This document shows, one piece after another, positions 25,202 to 35,037 of a stretch of 64,000 nucleotides of DNA (its first letter is position 1; every line of letters begins with the position of its first letter). The notes under the pieces are model-generated. The model did no database searches, was not told the DNA's origin, and saw only the letters and a program-made list of their open reading frames with translations. This DNA is from Arthrobacter sp. Leaf141 (lineage in GTDB: Bacteria; Actinomycetota; Actinomycetes; Actinomycetales; Micrococcaceae). A program made the position numbers and the translations under genes. The stretch spans positions 1,198 to 65,197 of the forward strand of contig NZ_LMOL01000003.1 in assembly GCF_001424565.1 (NCBI RefSeq), given 5' to 3'.

Positions 25202-26770
25202 ATGACCGACCAGCCCAACCCCGGATCCGATCCCGCCGCCTCGGACCTCAGCCCCGCCGACATCCAGGCTGTGATCGACCGGATCCTCTCCAAGGACGTG
25301 CCGGCCGGCAGCAACGGGAAGTCGGACGACGGCGGGAAGGCAGTCTTTGGCAAAGCCCAGGCGATCTCCCACCAGGAGCAGGAGCATTCCAGCTACGACG
25401 GCGACCAGCAGGACCTTGAGGAACGCCGGGCGCTGCGCCGCACCGCAGGGCTGTCCACGGAACTCGAGGACGTCACCGAAGTCGAGTACCGCCAGCTTCG
25501 GCTTGAGCGGGTGGTCCTTGCCGGGCTGTGGTCCGAAGGGACCCTCGCCGATGCCGAGAACTCGCTGCGCGAGCTGGCGGCCCTTGCCGAAACGGCCGGC
25601 TCCGAGGTCCTCGACGGCCTGGTCCAGCGCCGCGCCAAACCGGACCCCGGAACGTTCCTGGGCTCGGGCAAGGCCCTGGAGCTCAAGGACATTGTGATGT
25701 CCACGGGCGCGGACACTGTGGTGGTGGACGCGGAGCTGGCACCATCCCAGCGCCGTGGCCTGGAGGACATCGTCAAGGTCAAGGTGATCGACCGTACCGG
25801 CCTGATCCTGGACATCTTCGCCCAGCACGCCAAGAGCCGCGAAGGCAAGGCCCAGGTTGAACTGGCCCAGCTCGAATACCTGCTCCCGCGCCTGCGCGGC
25901 TGGGGCGATTCGATGTCCCGCCAGGCAGGCGGCCAGGTGGGTGGAGCCGCCGCAGGTATGGGTTCACGTGGTCCCGGTGAGACAAAGATCGAGCTGGACC
26001 GCCGGCGCATCCGGACCCGGATGGCAAAGCTGCGGCGCGAAATAGCCGCGATGAAGCCCGCCCGGGAAACCAAACGGGCCAACCGCCGTCGTAACGAAGT
26101 ACCATCCGTTGCCATTGCCGGCTATACCAACGCCGGGAAATCCTCGCTGCTCAACCGCCTGACGGATGCCGGTGTCCTGGTGGAGAACGCCTTGTTCGCC
26201 ACGCTGGACCCCACCATCCGCAAGGCGGAGACCGCGGACGGCCTGGGCTACACCCTTGCCGACACCGTGGGCTTTGTCCGGTCACTGCCCACCCAGCTGG
26301 TGGAGGCCTTCCGGTCCACCCTGGAGGAGGTAGCGGACTCGGACCTGATCCTGCATGTGGTGGACGTCTCGCACCCCGATCCCGAGGGGCAGATCGCTGC
26401 CGTCCGCAAGGTCTTCACCGAGGTGGACGCGCGCAAGGTCCCCGAGATCATCGTGCTGAACAAGGCCGACGCCGCGGATCCGTTTGTGGTGGAGCGGCTC
26501 AAGCAGCGCGAACCCCGCCACGTGGTGGTTTCGGCGCGCACCGGTGAAGGCATCGACGCGCTGCTGCAGGCCATCAGCGACGGTATCCCGCGGCCCGGCG
26601 TCAAGCTGGAGCTGCTGATCCCGTACGACCGCGGGGACCTGATCAGCAAACTGCACGAATCGGATGCCGAGATCATCAGCGTTGACCACGTTGAGAACGG
26701 TACCCGGGCCGTGGTGATGGTCCGGGAAGGCCTTGCGGCCGAGCTCGAACCATTCGCCAGCAATGACTGA
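25202..26770 (+). CDS. hflX: GTPase HflX
   Basis: 522 residues. A ribosome-associated GTPase that splits stalled or stressed 70S ribosomes. The N-terminal HflX domain spans about residues 90-270, with the glycine-rich GGQVGGAAAGMGSRGPGETK linker region. The GTPase G1 is GYTNAGKSSLLNRLTDAG, G3 lies in DTVGFVRSLPTQLVEAF, and G4 is LNKADAAD. A 90-residue acidic N-terminal extension is poorly conserved. ATG 25202 has AAAGGAG 4 bases upstream. The gene overlaps dinG by 8 bases. The long leader suggests regulated expression. Confidence 0.94.
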   Translation: MTDQPNPGSDPAASDLSPADIQAVIDRILSKDVPAGSNGKSDDGGKAVFGKAQAISHQEQEHSSYDGDQQDLEERRALRRTAGLSTELEDVTEVEYRQLRLERVVLAGLWSEGTLADAENSLRELAALAETAGSEVLDGLVQRRAKPDPGTFLGSGKALELKDIVMSTGADTVVVDAELAPSQRRGLEDIVKVKVIDRTGLILDIFAQHAKSREGKAQVELAQLEYLLPRLRGWGDSMSRQAGGQVGGAAAGMGSRGPGETKIELDRRRIRTRMAKLRREIAAMKPARETKRANRRRNEVPSVAIAGYTNAGKSSLLNRLTDAGVLVENALFATLDPTIRKAETADGLGYTLADTVGFVRSLPTQLVEAFRSTLEEVADSDLILHVVDVSHPDPEGQIAAVRKVFTEVDARKVPEIIVLNKADAADPFVVERLKQREPRHVVVSARTGEGIDALLQAISDGIPRPGVKLELLIPYDRGDLISKLHESDAEIISVDHVENGTRAVVMVREGLAAELEPFASND

Positions 26771-28817
26771 TACCGGGCGGAGCGCCACGGGCACACCCGG
26801 CGAGGAGTTCGCCATTGAACTCCTCGACCGGGCGGTGTCCGGCATGGGCGGGCAGAGCCGCAGCGGCCAGCACGAGATGACCCGCCAGGTGGCCCGCGCC
26901 CTCGAAACCGGCAACCACCTGCTGGTCCAGGCCGGTACCGGTACGGGCAAATCGCTGGCCTACCTGATCCCGCTGATCGCCCATGCCATCGAAAGCAACA
27001 AACCGGCGCTGGTGTCCACAGCGACGCTGGCACTGCAGACCCAGATTGTGGGCCGCGACCTGCCCCGCCTGCTCAAAGCGATCACCCCCGCCCTTGAGCG
27101 GCCCGTCAAAGTGGCCCTGGTCAAAGGCCGGTCCAACTATGCCTGCCTGCACAAGCTCGAAGGCGGCTTCCCGTCCGAGGAACCCGCCGAAGGCCAGCTG
27201 TTCTCCCTGGCCGAAGACACCAGCGTGCCGCACTTTGCCGCGTCGATGGGCGGTCCCTCATCCCAGCTGGGCCGAGAAGTGGTCCGGCTGCGTGAATGGG
27301 CGGAGAAGACCACCACGGGAGACCGCGACGAGCTGCTTCCCGGCGTAACCGACAAGGCGTGGCGGCAGGTGTCCGTGACCTCCATGGAGTGCCTGGGGGC
27401 ACAGAAGTGCCCCATGGCCGCCGAGTGCTTCAGCGAGCTGGCCCGCCAGGACGCCGCCGAGGCGGACCTGGTGGTGACCAACCACGCCATGCTGGCCGTC
27501 AGCGCGTTCGAGGGCCTTGCCGTGCTGCCCGAGTATGACGTGGTGGTGGTGGACGAGGCCCACGAACTCCAGGACCGGGTGACGGGCGCGGTCTCCGGCC
27601 AGCTGTCCGTTGCCATGATCCACGCCGCCGCCTCCGGAGCCCGGAAGCACACGGCCATCACCGTGGATGCTCTCAACGCCGCCGCCGGGAACCTGGAGTT
27701 GGCGCTGGACGGTGTCCCCAACGGCCTGCTGCCCAACGGGCTCAATGACGAACAACTCGACTGTGTGGACCAGCTCCGTGAAGCGTGCCGGGCGGCGCTG
27801 TCCGATTCCAAGGCCGACGGAAGCGCTGCGGCCGACGGCGGGCGGCAGCTGGCGCGGTCCCGGCTGATGCTCATCCTGGAACTGTGTGAGCGGCTCCTGA
27901 CAGCCCGCGACAACCGCGAAGTGGTGTGGTTCTCCCGCGCCAGCAGCTTCGATCCCGGCCAGGGCTATTCGCCGCCGGACGAGACCGCCCCGGTCCTGGT
28001 GAACATTGCCCCGTTGTCAGTGGCGGGCCGCCTGCGTGAAGGCCTGTTTGCCGGCCACACCGTGGTCCTTACCTCCGCCACCCTTGCCATCGGCTCGGCG
28101 TTCGAACCCGCAGCCGGTGGGCTGGGCCTGGTGGGGGAAGGTGCCCCCACCTGGACGGGCATCGACGTCGGCTCGCCCTTCGACTACCCGCGGCAAGGCA
28201 TCCTGTACGTGGCAGGGCACCTGCCCAAGCCCGGGCGCGGGGTCTCCCCGGAATCGCTGGCTGAACTCGAAACCCTCATTACGGCCTCCGGCGGGGGAGC
28301 CTTGTGCCTGTTTTCGTCCCGCCGCGCGGCAGAGGAAGCGGCGGAGGCGCTGCGGCCCAAACTGGAACAGACAGTCCTGTGCCAGGGCGATTCCACCATG
28401 ACCGCGTTGGTGAAACAGTTTGCTGACGAGCCCGACACCTGCCTTTTCGGCACCATGTCGCTGTGGCAGGGCGTGGACGTGCCCGGCGGTTCATGCCGGC
28501 TGGTGGTGATTGACCGGATCCCGTTCCCGCGCCCGGACGATCCGCTGATGACCGCCCGCTCCCGCGCCGTGGCGCAGGCCGGCGGGAACGGCTTTATGTC
28601 CGTCTCGGCCACCCACGCGGCCATCCGGCTCGCCCAGGGCGCCGGCCGGCTGATCAGGTCCACCGGGGACAAAGGCGTGGTGGCAGTCCTGGACTCCCGC
28701 CTGGCCACCGAACGTTATGCGGGCTTCCTGCGCGGGGCGCTGCCCCCGTTCTGGGCCACAACGGATCCCAAGACTGCTGTGGCAGCCCTGGAGCGGCTGG
28801 CCCGGGAAAACGCCTAG
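26763..28817 (+). CDS. dinG: ATP-dependent helicase DinG (XPD-like)
   Basis: 684 residues. A superfamily 2 DNA helicase of the DinG/XPD group. Walker A is VQAGTGTGKSLAYLIPL. The DEAH-like box is VVDEAHELQDRV. Iron-sulfur ligand cysteines are visible as YACLHK and MECLGAQKCPMAAECF. The C-terminal motif VI region is IRLAQGAGRLIRSTGDKG. The start overlaps hflX, so the two are co-expressed; no LexA box is seen immediately upstream. It is convergent with lexA across a strong hairpin. Confidence 0.92.
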   Translation: MTDTGRSATGTPGEEFAIELLDRAVSGMGGQSRSGQHEMTRQVARALETGNHLLVQAGTGTGKSLAYLIPLIAHAIESNKPALVSTATLALQTQIVGRDLPRLLKAITPALERPVKVALVKGRSNYACLHKLEGGFPSEEPAEGQLFSLAEDTSVPHFAASMGGPSSQLGREVVRLREWAEKTTTGDRDELLPGVTDKAWRQVSVTSMECLGAQKCPMAAECFSELARQDAAEADLVVTNHAMLAVSAFEGLAVLPEYDVVVVDEAHELQDRVTGAVSGQLSVAMIHAAASGARKHTAITVDALNAAAGNLELALDGVPNGLLPNGLNDEQLDCVDQLREACRAALSDSKADGSAAADGGRQLARSRLMLILELCERLLTARDNREVVWFSRASSFDPGQGYSPPDETAPVLVNIAPLSVAGRLREGLFAGHTVVLTSATLAIGSAFEPAAGGLGLVGEGAPTWTGIDVGSPFDYPRQGILYVAGHLPKPGRGVSPESLAELETLITASGGGALCLFSSRRAAEEAAEALRPKLEQTVLCQGDSTMTALVKQFADEPDTCLFGTMSLWQGVDVPGGSCRLVVIDRIPFPRPDDPLMTARSRAVAQAGGNGFMSVSATHAAIRLAQGAGRLIRSTGDKGVVAVLDSRLATERYAGFLRGALPPFWATTDPKTAVAALERLARENA

Positions 28818-28846
28818 CTGCAGACCCTGGCCGGACGCGGAGACAA

Positions 28847-28893
28847 GTACGGCCGGTGGGCAGGCAGCGACGCTGCCAGCCCACCGGCCGTAC
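28847..28893. terminator. 47-base bidirectional hairpin between dinG and lexA
   Basis: 28847-28860 pairs perfectly with 28880-28893 (14 bp). An inner stem pairs GGCAGC (28863-28868) with GCTGCC (28872-28877). The structure is symmetrical and separates two convergent genes. It has no T-run. Confidence 0.85.
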
Positions 28894-28926
28894 CGGCAGT
28901 TCGGGGGAACAGGAGTTTGGCGACAG

Positions 28927-29670
28927 TCAGAGGGACCGCAGCACCGAGACCACTTTGCCCATGATGGTGGCGTGGTCACCAAGAATGGGCTCGTACTGGG
29001 TGTTTTGCGGGAGCAGCCAGGTGTGGCCGTCACGCTGGCGGAACGTCTTGACCGTTGCCTCGTCATCGAGGAGGGCGGCGACGATGTCGCCGTTCACGGC
29101 GTCCGCCTGGCGGCGCACCACCACCCAGTCACCATCGCAAATGGCGGCGTCCACCATGGAATCGCCGGCCACCTTGAGCATAAAAAGTTCGCCCTGGCCC
29201 ACCAGCTGGCGGGGGAGAGGCATCACGTCCTCCACCACCTGGTCCGCCAGGATGGGGCCGCCGGCGGCAATACGGCCCACCAGTGGCACCATGGCCGTAT
29301 CCAGCGCGGTGGGCAAGACGGTGACGGTTGCGCCGCCCGCAGAGGCGCCGTTGGCCGGGCGTGACTCAGCTTTGGCTGCGCCGCCGTCCAGCGTGAGGGG
29401 CATCAGGACTTCCATGGCGCGGGGCCGCTTGGGATCGCGGCGAAGGTAGCCGAGCTTTTCCAGCTGCGAGAGCTGGTGCGTCACGCTGGAGAGGCTGGCG
29501 AGCCCCACGGTGTCGCCGATTTCACGCATGGACGGCGGGTAGCCGTTGTCATTGACGGACCGCTGGATGGTCTCGAGGATTTTCTTCTGCCGGGGGGTCA
29601 GGCCCTTGGCGGTCCTCTTCGGTTGCGGGGTTGCCCTGCTTCCGGCGGCTGCTGCTGCCATATTCGCCAA
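28927..29670 (-). CDS. lexA: SOS repressor LexA
   Basis: 247 residues. The N-terminal winged helix is [44 protein letters not shown]. The self-cleavage bond is expected at Ala136-Gly137 in IAAGGPI. The catalytic dyad is Ser171 (GDSM) and Lys208 (EATVKTF). It represses itself and the divergent LysM gene through boxes in the 314-base intergenic region. Four other likely LexA boxes occur in the window. Confidence 0.96.
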   Translation of the reverse strand: MANMAAAAAGSRATPQPKRTAKGLTPRQKKILETIQRSVNDNGYPPSMREIGDTVGLASLSSVTHQLSQLEKLGYLRRDPKRPRAMEVLMPLTLDGGAAKAESRPANGASAGGATVTVLPTALDTAMVPLVGRIAAGGPILADQVVEDVMPLPRQLVGQGELFMLKVAGDSMVDAAICDGDWVVVRRQADAVNGDIVAALLDDEATVKTFRQRDGHTWLLPQNTQYEPILGDHATIMGKVVSVLRSL

Positions 29671-29775
29671 TGCCTTTCGGTTGCCACCGGGCTGTCCGTG
29701 CCCCCGGGCCGGTTGGTCCCGTCCTCATTGTCAGACCCTGGTGATCAACTTCAGAGGTGGTTGTTCGTTGGTTCA

Positions 29776-29816
29776 AAACTAGGCCAGCCACAAGGCTTTT
29801 TCAAACATTTGTTCTA
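29776..29816 (-). promoter_or_regulatory. Autoregulated lexA promoter with LexA box
   Basis: On the minus strand TTGAAA (29804-29799), a 17-base spacer and TAGTTT (29781-29776) form the promoter. TCAAACATTTGTTCTA at 29801-29816 matches the LexA consensus at 10 of 12 positions and overlaps the -35 element. Confidence 0.7.
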
Positions 29817-29867
29817 GCGAGTCTCGACATTGTTCGTTGATAGATGCTAAAACTGAAGAAGCAAAGT

Positions 29868-29883
29868 TCGAATATGTGTTCTA
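29868..29883 (+). promoter_or_regulatory. LexA box of the LysM division-inhibitor gene
   Basis: TCGAATATGTGTTCTA matches TCGAAC-N4-GTTCGA at 10 of 12 positions. It lies 102 bases before the LysM gene start. I could not assign a confident -10 element next to it. Confidence 0.7.
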
Positions 29884-29984
29884 TTCCTTGCTTGCCCCGT
29901 TCGAAGAAGATGCCGGATACGCCGGGGCGTGGCTGCTGGGAAGGACAACCGGGCAGCACAGTACGGTCCAGGAGGGCTCAGTTC

Positions 29985-30410
29985 ATGTCAGCTACATCAC
30001 TCACCCAGGTTTCACTTCCCGTGGTTGCACACCCCGCGGCTTCCATCCGCCAGGTTCCGCGTACAGGGGCTTCCCGTTCCAAGGCTTCAAAGGCCCTGCC
30101 GCCGCTCCGCCTCACCCGGCGCGGCCGGATTGTCCTGGTGGGCATCCCGCTGATGCTGCTGGCAGCGGTCCTGCTCTCCCTGGCCGGCTTCTTCACCTCG
30201 CCGGCCAAAGCGTCCGACTCCGTTGCGGATCTCGCCCCCACGCCCTCGGTGTCGGTGACCGTCCAGCCGGGCGACTCACTGTGGGCCATTGCCGGCTATG
30301 TGGCTCCGGACCGGGACGCGCGGGACGTCATTGCGGACATCGTGCAGCTCAACAACCTCACCGGCGGAGCAGTCCTCCCCGGCCAGCAGCTCTTCGTCCC
30401 CACGTACTAG
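29985..30410 (+). CDS. SOS-linked LysM membrane protein (Rv2719c/YneA-like division inhibitor)
   Basis: 141 residues. One membrane helix near residue 60 (GRIVLVGIPLMLLAAVLLSLAGFF) follows a basic, Ser/Ala-rich N-terminus. The C-terminal LysM domain is SVTVQPGDSLWAIAGYVAPDRDARDVIADIVQLNNL...LPGQQLFVP. ATG 29985 has AGGAGG about 10 bases upstream. Genes divergent from lexA with this architecture (Rv2719c in mycobacteria, divS in corynebacteria, yneA in Bacillus) block division during SOS. The location and LexA box support the same role here. Confidence 0.85.
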   Translation: MSATSLTQVSLPVVAHPAASIRQVPRTGASRSKASKALPPLRLTRRGRIVLVGIPLMLLAAVLLSLAGFFTSPAKASDSVADLAPTPSVSVTVQPGDSLWAIAGYVAPDRDARDVIADIVQLNNLTGGAVLPGQQLFVPTY

Positions 30411-30540
30411 CTTGTTCGAACGCACGTGCGGGCTGTTCGTCCCCACGTTCGGGCCAGCACCAACGGCTGGAAACAAGGACACCCCACCCGCAGGATGGCA
30501 GTCCCGGACCGTCACATTTTCCGGGGCCGGGCAGGGCCAC

Positions 30541-30552
30541 TAAACTGTTCAG
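30541..30552 (+). promoter_or_regulatory. Leaderless promoter of the his operon
   Basis: TAAACT at 30541-30546, six bases, GTG at 30553. No histidine leader peptide or terminator is visible between the LysM gene and hisC. Confidence 0.6.
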
Positions 30553-31671
30553 GTGAATGACCAGCTAGAGCGTTTGAACCGGCTTCCCCTCCGCAGCAAC
30601 CTCCGTGGGCTGACCCCTTACGGGGCCCCCCAGCTGGATGTTCCCATCCTGCTCAACGTCAACGAGAACACCCATGGCGTCCCGGCGGACGTCCGTGCCG
30701 CCATCAGCGCAGCAGTCACCGAGGCCGCTGCCGGGCTCAACCGCTACCCGGACCGCGAATTCACCGATCTGCGGAAGGCCCTGGCGGAATACCTGGGGCA
30801 CGGCCTGGACGAGGCCAACCTCTGGGCCGCCAACGGCTCCAACGAGGTCCTCCAGCAGATCCTGCAGGCGTTTGGCGGCCCCGGCCGGACCGCCCTGGGT
30901 TTTCCTCCCACGTATTCCATGTACCCGCTCCTGGCCAGCGGCACGGATACCGAATACATCGCAGGGGTACGCGCCGAAGGGTACGGCCTCAGCGCGGAGT
31001 CGGCTGCCCGCCAGGTGCGCGAGCTGCAGCCCAACGTCGTTTTCCTCTGCTCACCTAACAATCCCACGGGAACCGGGCTGGGCCTGGACGTGGTTGAGGC
31101 TGTCTACGAAGCCGGCAACGACAGCCAGACCATCGTCATCGTCGACGAGGCGTATCACGAGTTTGCCCACGAGGGCACACCCAGCGCCCTCACCCTCCTG
31201 CCTGGCCGGGAACGCCTGATCGTCACCCGCACCATGAGCAAGGCCTTCGCCCTGGCCGGCGCCCGGCTCGGCTACATGGCGGCGGCCCCGGAAGTCACCG
31301 ACGCCCTCCGCCTGGTCAGGCTGCCGTACCACCTGTCAGCCATCACGCAAGCCACTGCCCTTGCCGCACTTGAGCACCGCGAGGCCCTGATGGCGGACGT
31401 GCAGGACATCATGGTCCAGCGCGACCGCATCGTGGCCGGGCTGGAGCTGCTGGGCCTCAAGCCCGCGGCGTCCGACTCGAACTACGTGTTCTTCGGCGGC
31501 CTCACGGACCCGCACCAGGTCTGGCAGGAACTCCTGGACGCCGGCGTGCTGATCAGGGACGTAGGGATCCCCGGACACCTGCGCGTCACTGCGGGCACGG
31601 AGAAGGAAACAACGGCGTTCCTGTCCGCCCTGGAGAGCATCCTTGCCAGGACGCCCGGGCTTCGCGCCTAG
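30553..31671 (+). CDS. hisC: Histidinol-phosphate aminotransferase HisC
   Basis: 372 residues from GTG 30553. A PLP-dependent aminotransferase of histidine synthesis. Visible signatures: LNVNENTHG (substrate loop), [39 protein letters not shown], and [17 protein letters not shown] with the PLP lysine. It is the first gene of the his cluster, and hisB follows after 61 bases. HisC can also act in aromatic amino-acid transamination in some actinobacteria, so a broader role is possible. Confidence 0.94.
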   Translation: MNDQLERLNRLPLRSNLRGLTPYGAPQLDVPILLNVNENTHGVPADVRAAISAAVTEAAAGLNRYPDREFTDLRKALAEYLGHGLDEANLWAANGSNEVLQQILQAFGGPGRTALGFPPTYSMYPLLASGTDTEYIAGVRAEGYGLSAESAARQVRELQPNVVFLCSPNNPTGTGLGLDVVEAVYEAGNDSQTIVIVDEAYHEFAHEGTPSALTLLPGRERLIVTRTMSKAFALAGARLGYMAAAPEVTDALRLVRLPYHLSAITQATALAALEHREALMADVQDIMVQRDRIVAGLELLGLKPAASDSNYVFFGGLTDPHQVWQELLDAGVLIRDVGIPGHLRVTAGTEKETTAFLSALESILARTPGLRA

Positions 31672-31732
31672 ACTTGACCAACAGGGCGCACCCCGTCCCA
31701 CCACCCCCACTTCCCTCAAAGGACCCTTGACC

Positions 31733-32359
31733 ATGAGTTCCACCGGATCGAACGCAGCCGAGTCCCGGACCGCACGCATGGAGCGTGCCACCAGTGAATC
31801 GTCAGTGCTCGTGGAGATCAACCTTGACGGCACCGGTGTATCGGACATCGACACCTCGGTGCCGTTCTACGACCACATGCTCACAGCACTGTGCAAGCAC
31901 TCGCTGATCGACATGACCGTCAAGGCCACCGGTGACACCCACATCGACGTCCACCACACCGTCGAAGACGTCGCCATCACCTTCGGGGAAGTCCTCCGCA
32001 CCGCCCTGGGCACCAAGGCCGGGATCCGGCGCTTCGGCGAAGCCACTGTCCCGCTGGACGAGGCCCTTGCCCACGCCGTTGTTGATGTCTCGGGCCGGCC
32101 CTACCTGGTGCACGGCGGCGAGCCCGCAGGCCAGGAGTACCACCTGATCGGCGGGCACTTCACCGGGTCCCTGACCCGCCACGTTTTCGAAGCCATCACC
32201 TTGCACGCCGGCATCTGCCTGCACATGAACGTCATGGCCGGCCGCGATCCGCACCACATCGTGGAGGCACAGTTCAAGGCGTTCGCCCGGGCCCTGCGCG
32301 CGGCCGTTGAACCCGACCCCCGCGTTGAAGGCATCCCGTCCACCAAGGGCGCCCTGTGA
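31733..32359 (+). CDS. hisB: Imidazoleglycerol-phosphate dehydratase HisB
   Basis: 208 residues, the monofunctional dehydratase. The metal-binding histidine clusters are [15 protein letters not shown] and [18 protein letters not shown], and [14 protein letters not shown] is intact. ATG 31733 has AAAGGA upstream and starts a variable 20-residue head. Its stop overlaps the GTG of hisH. Confidence 0.95.
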   Translation: MSSTGSNAAESRTARMERATSESSVLVEINLDGTGVSDIDTSVPFYDHMLTALCKHSLIDMTVKATGDTHIDVHHTVEDVAITFGEVLRTALGTKAGIRRFGEATVPLDEALAHAVVDVSGRPYLVHGGEPAGQEYHLIGGHFTGSLTRHVFEAITLHAGICLHMNVMAGRDPHHIVEAQFKAFARALRAAVEPDPRVEGIPSTKGAL

Positions 32360-33129
32360 CGGGCCGGATCCTCAAGGACGGCGCGATCATCGACCCCTCG
32401 GCAGCCCAGCGGCTCGAGTCGCCCCAGGGCAAACCCACCGTCACCGTGCTTGACTACGGTTCCGGAAACGTACGCTCCGCCGTCCGCGCCCTTGAGCGTG
32501 CCGGAGCCGAGGTCATCCTGAGCGCCAAGCCCGGGGACGTGCTGAACGCGGACGGCCTGGTGGTGCCCGGCGTCGGCGCCTTTGAAACGGTGATGCGCGA
32601 GCTCAAAGCCGTGGACGGGATCCGCCTGATCGGCCGCAGGGTGGCCGGCGGACGCCCGGTCCTGGGCATCTGCGTAGGACTCCAGGTGCTTTTTGAAGCC
32701 GGTGTGGAGCACGGCACCGAAGCTGAAGGCATCGGCGAATGGCCCGGCAAGGTGGAACTGCTGCCCGCCGAGGTGGTGCCCCACATGGGGTGGAACACCG
32801 TGAAGTCTCCGGCCGGCTCCAAACTGTTTGCCGGCGTCGAAAACGAACGCTTCTACTTTGTGCACTCCTACGGGGTGCAGGAATGGAACTTCGACATCAT
32901 CCAGCCGCGTATGGCGGCGCCCCTGGTGACCTGGTCCGAGCACGGCGCCCCGTTCATTGCCGCGGTGGAGAACGGGCCGCTGTGCGCCACCCAGTTCCAC
33001 CCGGAAAAGTCCGGGGACGCCGGAGCCCGGCTGCTGCGCAACTGGGTGGACGCCCTGCGCCGCCCCGCAACCAGCGATGCCACCGCAGCCGAAACCGCTG
33101 CCCAGCCCGCGGCCGGCGGCGATTCCTGA
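32356..33129 (+). CDS. hisH: Imidazole glycerol phosphate synthase glutaminase subunit HisH
   Basis: 257 residues from GTG 32356, longer than the usual 200-210 because of a 27-residue N-terminal head and a 25-residue Ala-rich tail. The class I glutaminase core is complete: [17 protein letters not shown], the nucleophile in [20 protein letters not shown], and the His-Glu pair in [14 protein letters not shown]. It would supply ammonia to HisF, which is not in the window. An internal start nearer VTVLDYG is possible, but the overlap with hisB favours 32356. Confidence 0.93.
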   Translation: MTGRILKDGAIIDPSAAQRLESPQGKPTVTVLDYGSGNVRSAVRALERAGAEVILSAKPGDVLNADGLVVPGVGAFETVMRELKAVDGIRLIGRRVAGGRPVLGICVGLQVLFEAGVEHGTEAEGIGEWPGKVELLPAEVVPHMGWNTVKSPAGSKLFAGVENERFYFVHSYGVQEWNFDIIQPRMAAPLVTWSEHGAPFIAAVENGPLCATQFHPEKSGDAGARLLRNWVDALRRPATSDATAAETAAQPAAGGDS

Positions 33130-33288
33130 ATGTGGTCCATTGTCCTGATGGGCCTGGCCGGTCTCCTGGTGGGCGGCGCACTGTCCTTCCGCCAGCAGGC
33201 CAAACCGCTCTGGACCCAGGTCTCGTTCTACGTCCTGGCCGCGATGTCGCTGGTGGCCGCGTATCTCCTGACCCTGCCTGGCTCGTGA
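33130..33288 (+). CDS. Small two-helix membrane protein in the his operon
   Basis: 52 residues ([20 protein letters not shown], then a short polar loop [10 protein letters not shown], then [20 protein letters not shown]). It starts one base after the hisH stop and ends 40 bases before priA, so it belongs to the operon. The two hydrophobic helices predict a membrane hairpin. I do not recognise a characterised family. Its fixed place between hisH and priA suggests it is a real gene. Confidence 0.75.
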   Translation: MWSIVLMGLAGLLVGGALSFRQQAKPLWTQVSFYVLAAMSLVAAYLLTLPGS

Positions 33289-33328
33289 CCGGGCCCGCGT
33301 ACTCCGTCACCCAACCCTGAGGAAACTG

Positions 33329-34075
33329 ATGACCACCGCAAACGACCTGCCGGTCCTGGAACTGCTGCCCGCCGTCGACGTTGTTAATGGACAGGCCGTC
33401 CGGCTGGTCCAGGGCGAGGCCGGCAGCGAAACCAGCTACGGCACCCCGCTGGAAGCTGCGCTGAACTGGCAGGACCAGGGTGCCGAGTGGGTGCACCTGG
33501 TGGACCTCGACGCAGCCTTCGGCCGGGGGTCCAACGCGGAACTGCTCCGCGAAGTGGTGGGCCGGCTGGACATCAAAGTGGAACTGTCCGGCGGGCTGCG
33601 CGACGACGAAAGCCTCGAAGCTGCCCTTGACTTGGGCGTCGCGCGCGTGAACCTGGGCACCGCCGCGCTGGAGAACCCGGACTGGACCCGCCGGGCAATC
33701 GACCGCTTCGGCGACCGGATCGCCGTGGGCCTCGACGTCCGCGGCACTACACTGGCAGGCCGCGGCTGGACCAAGGAAGGCGGGGACCTCTGGGACGTCC
33801 TGGCACGCCTTGAGGACGCCGGCTGCGCACGCTACGTGGTCACGGACGTCACCAAGGACGGCACCCTGCAGGGCCCCAACGTGGAGCTCCTCCGCCGGAT
33901 GGTGGAGAAGACCGGCAAGCCCGTGGTCGCCTCGGGAGGCATCTCCAGCCTCGAGGACCTCAAGGTCCTCCGTTCGCTGGTTCCGCTGGGCGTCGAAGGT
34001 GCCATTGTGGGCAAGGCCCTGTACGCCGGCGCCTTCACCCTGCCCGACGCCCTCGACGTTGCCGGCCGCCGCTGA
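33329..34075 (+). CDS. priA: Bifunctional HisA/TrpF isomerase PriA
   Basis: 248 residues. A (beta/alpha)8 isomerase. In actinobacteria lacking trpF, PriA acts both in histidine synthesis (ProFAR isomerase) and tryptophan synthesis (phosphoribosylanthranilate isomerase). The two catalytic aspartates lie in [14 protein letters not shown] and [16 protein letters not shown]. The phosphate-binding [13 protein letters not shown] and [12 protein letters not shown] are present. The bifunctional assignment rests on lineage; a trpF elsewhere in the genome is not excluded. Confidence 0.92.
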   Translation: MTTANDLPVLELLPAVDVVNGQAVRLVQGEAGSETSYGTPLEAALNWQDQGAEWVHLVDLDAAFGRGSNAELLREVVGRLDIKVELSGGLRDDESLEAALDLGVARVNLGTAALENPDWTRRAIDRFGDRIAVGLDVRGTTLAGRGWTKEGGDLWDVLARLEDAGCARYVVTDVTKDGTLQGPNVELLRRMVEKTGKPVVASGGISSLEDLKVLRSLVPLGVEGAIVGKALYAGAFTLPDALDVAGRR

Positions 34076-34094
34076 GGCGCAACAGGGAAACCGC

Positions 34095-34982
34095 ATGACA
34101 AGCCGAGAGTCCGGTCCGGACAGCCCCGCGCCCCGGCACCTGCCCGGGCATATCGCCGCCGCGTTGGCCGGTGCCGGCGGCGCCGCCGACTCTGCCGGAC
34201 AGCCCTGGGCAGGCCGCAGCCTGGCCGGCGATGACGCCCGGATCCACAATTTCGACGACGACGACGGCGCTGCCGACGCCGGTTACCTCGCCGCCGTCGC
34301 GGCACTCCGGTCCGGCACCGGCGACGAAGCCGGGGTCGTGGCTTCGCTGGCCACGGCCCGGGTGTTTATCCCGATCGTTGCGCAGCTGGCCGAGGAAGCC
34401 GAAACGGACTCGGGGCTGCACGCCGACAAGCAGGCCGACATGGCATTGGTCACCCTCAAAGCCGCGGACGGACGGACGGCCATGCCGGCCTTCACGTCAG
34501 CCGGGGCCCTTTCGGCCTGGCACCCGGACGCCCGGCCGGTGGCCGTCTACGCCGCCAGGGCCGCGCTGTCCGCGGTGGCAGAGGGCGCCGAGCTTATGGT
34601 GCTTGACCCAGGGGCCGGGGTCACCTTTGTGGTCCGCAGACCGGGCCTGTGGGCGCTGGCCCAGCAGCGCTCCTGGTCGCCGTCCTATGCGGACGCGGAA
34701 CTGGCCACCGAAATGCGGCAGGCTGCAGCGGCCTTCCCCGCCGTCCGGGACCTTCAGCTGAAACCCGGCAGGGGAGTGGCCACCGCCGCAGCGGATGGCT
34801 CAACCCTTGCCGGTGGCGGCGCCGGTCCCGAGCTGCAGGTGGTGCTCTACCTGGCGGACGGGCTGGACGCTGCCGGGGTACAGCAGCTGGTGGCGGGGCT
34901 CCAGGGCGAGTGGTCGCGGAATGTATTGTTTGGGGAGCGGGTCGACTCGATCGAGGTCAAGTTGAGGCGCGCCATACACTAG
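34095..34982 (+). CDS. SseB-family protein
   Basis: 295 residues. The N-terminal 60 residues are acidic and disordered (NFDDDDGAADAG). An SseB-like domain follows (VFIPIVAQLAEEAE, ADMALVTLKAADGRTAMPAFTSAGALSAWHPDARPVAV, GAELMVLDPGAGVTFVVRRPGLWAL). A C-terminal domain resembles enhanced-serine-sensitivity SseB proteins. It begins 19 bases after priA and is a common partner of priA in this lineage. Biochemical function unknown. Confidence 0.8.
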   Translation: MTSRESGPDSPAPRHLPGHIAAALAGAGGAADSAGQPWAGRSLAGDDARIHNFDDDDGAADAGYLAAVAALRSGTGDEAGVVASLATARVFIPIVAQLAEEAETDSGLHADKQADMALVTLKAADGRTAMPAFTSAGALSAWHPDARPVAVYAARAALSAVAEGAELMVLDPGAGVTFVVRRPGLWALAQQRSWSPSYADAELATEMRQAAAAFPAVRDLQLKPGRGVATAAADGSTLAGGGAGPELQVVLYLADGLDAAGVQQLVAGLQGEWSRNVLFGERVDSIEVKLRRAIH

Positions 34983-35037
34983 CCGGCAGCCAGGCGGGAA
35001 ACCCCGGGAGGCTGCGGCAGACCTAAGGATCATTTTC

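Larger units (their letters stand above)
29671..29984. other. lexA-LysM divergent regulatory region
   Basis: A 314-base stretch without a protein gene. It holds the lexA promoter and its LexA box (29776-29816), a second LexA box facing the LysM gene (29868-29883), a lexA leader of roughly 100 bases and an AGGAGG ribosome-binding site before 29985. Confidence 0.8.

Noticed and set aside
28015-28022. TGTCAGTG inside dinG, the first half of a RecA-NDp promoter
   Set aside because: There is no TANNNT element eight bases downstream, and the site lies inside a conserved coding region.
30416-30431. A LexA-like sequence, TCGAACGCACGTGCGG, just after the LysM gene
   Set aside because: It has two mismatches, both in the right half, lies at a gene's 3' end and is more than 100 bases from the his promoter. 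It shows no promoter overlap, so it was left out of the regulon.
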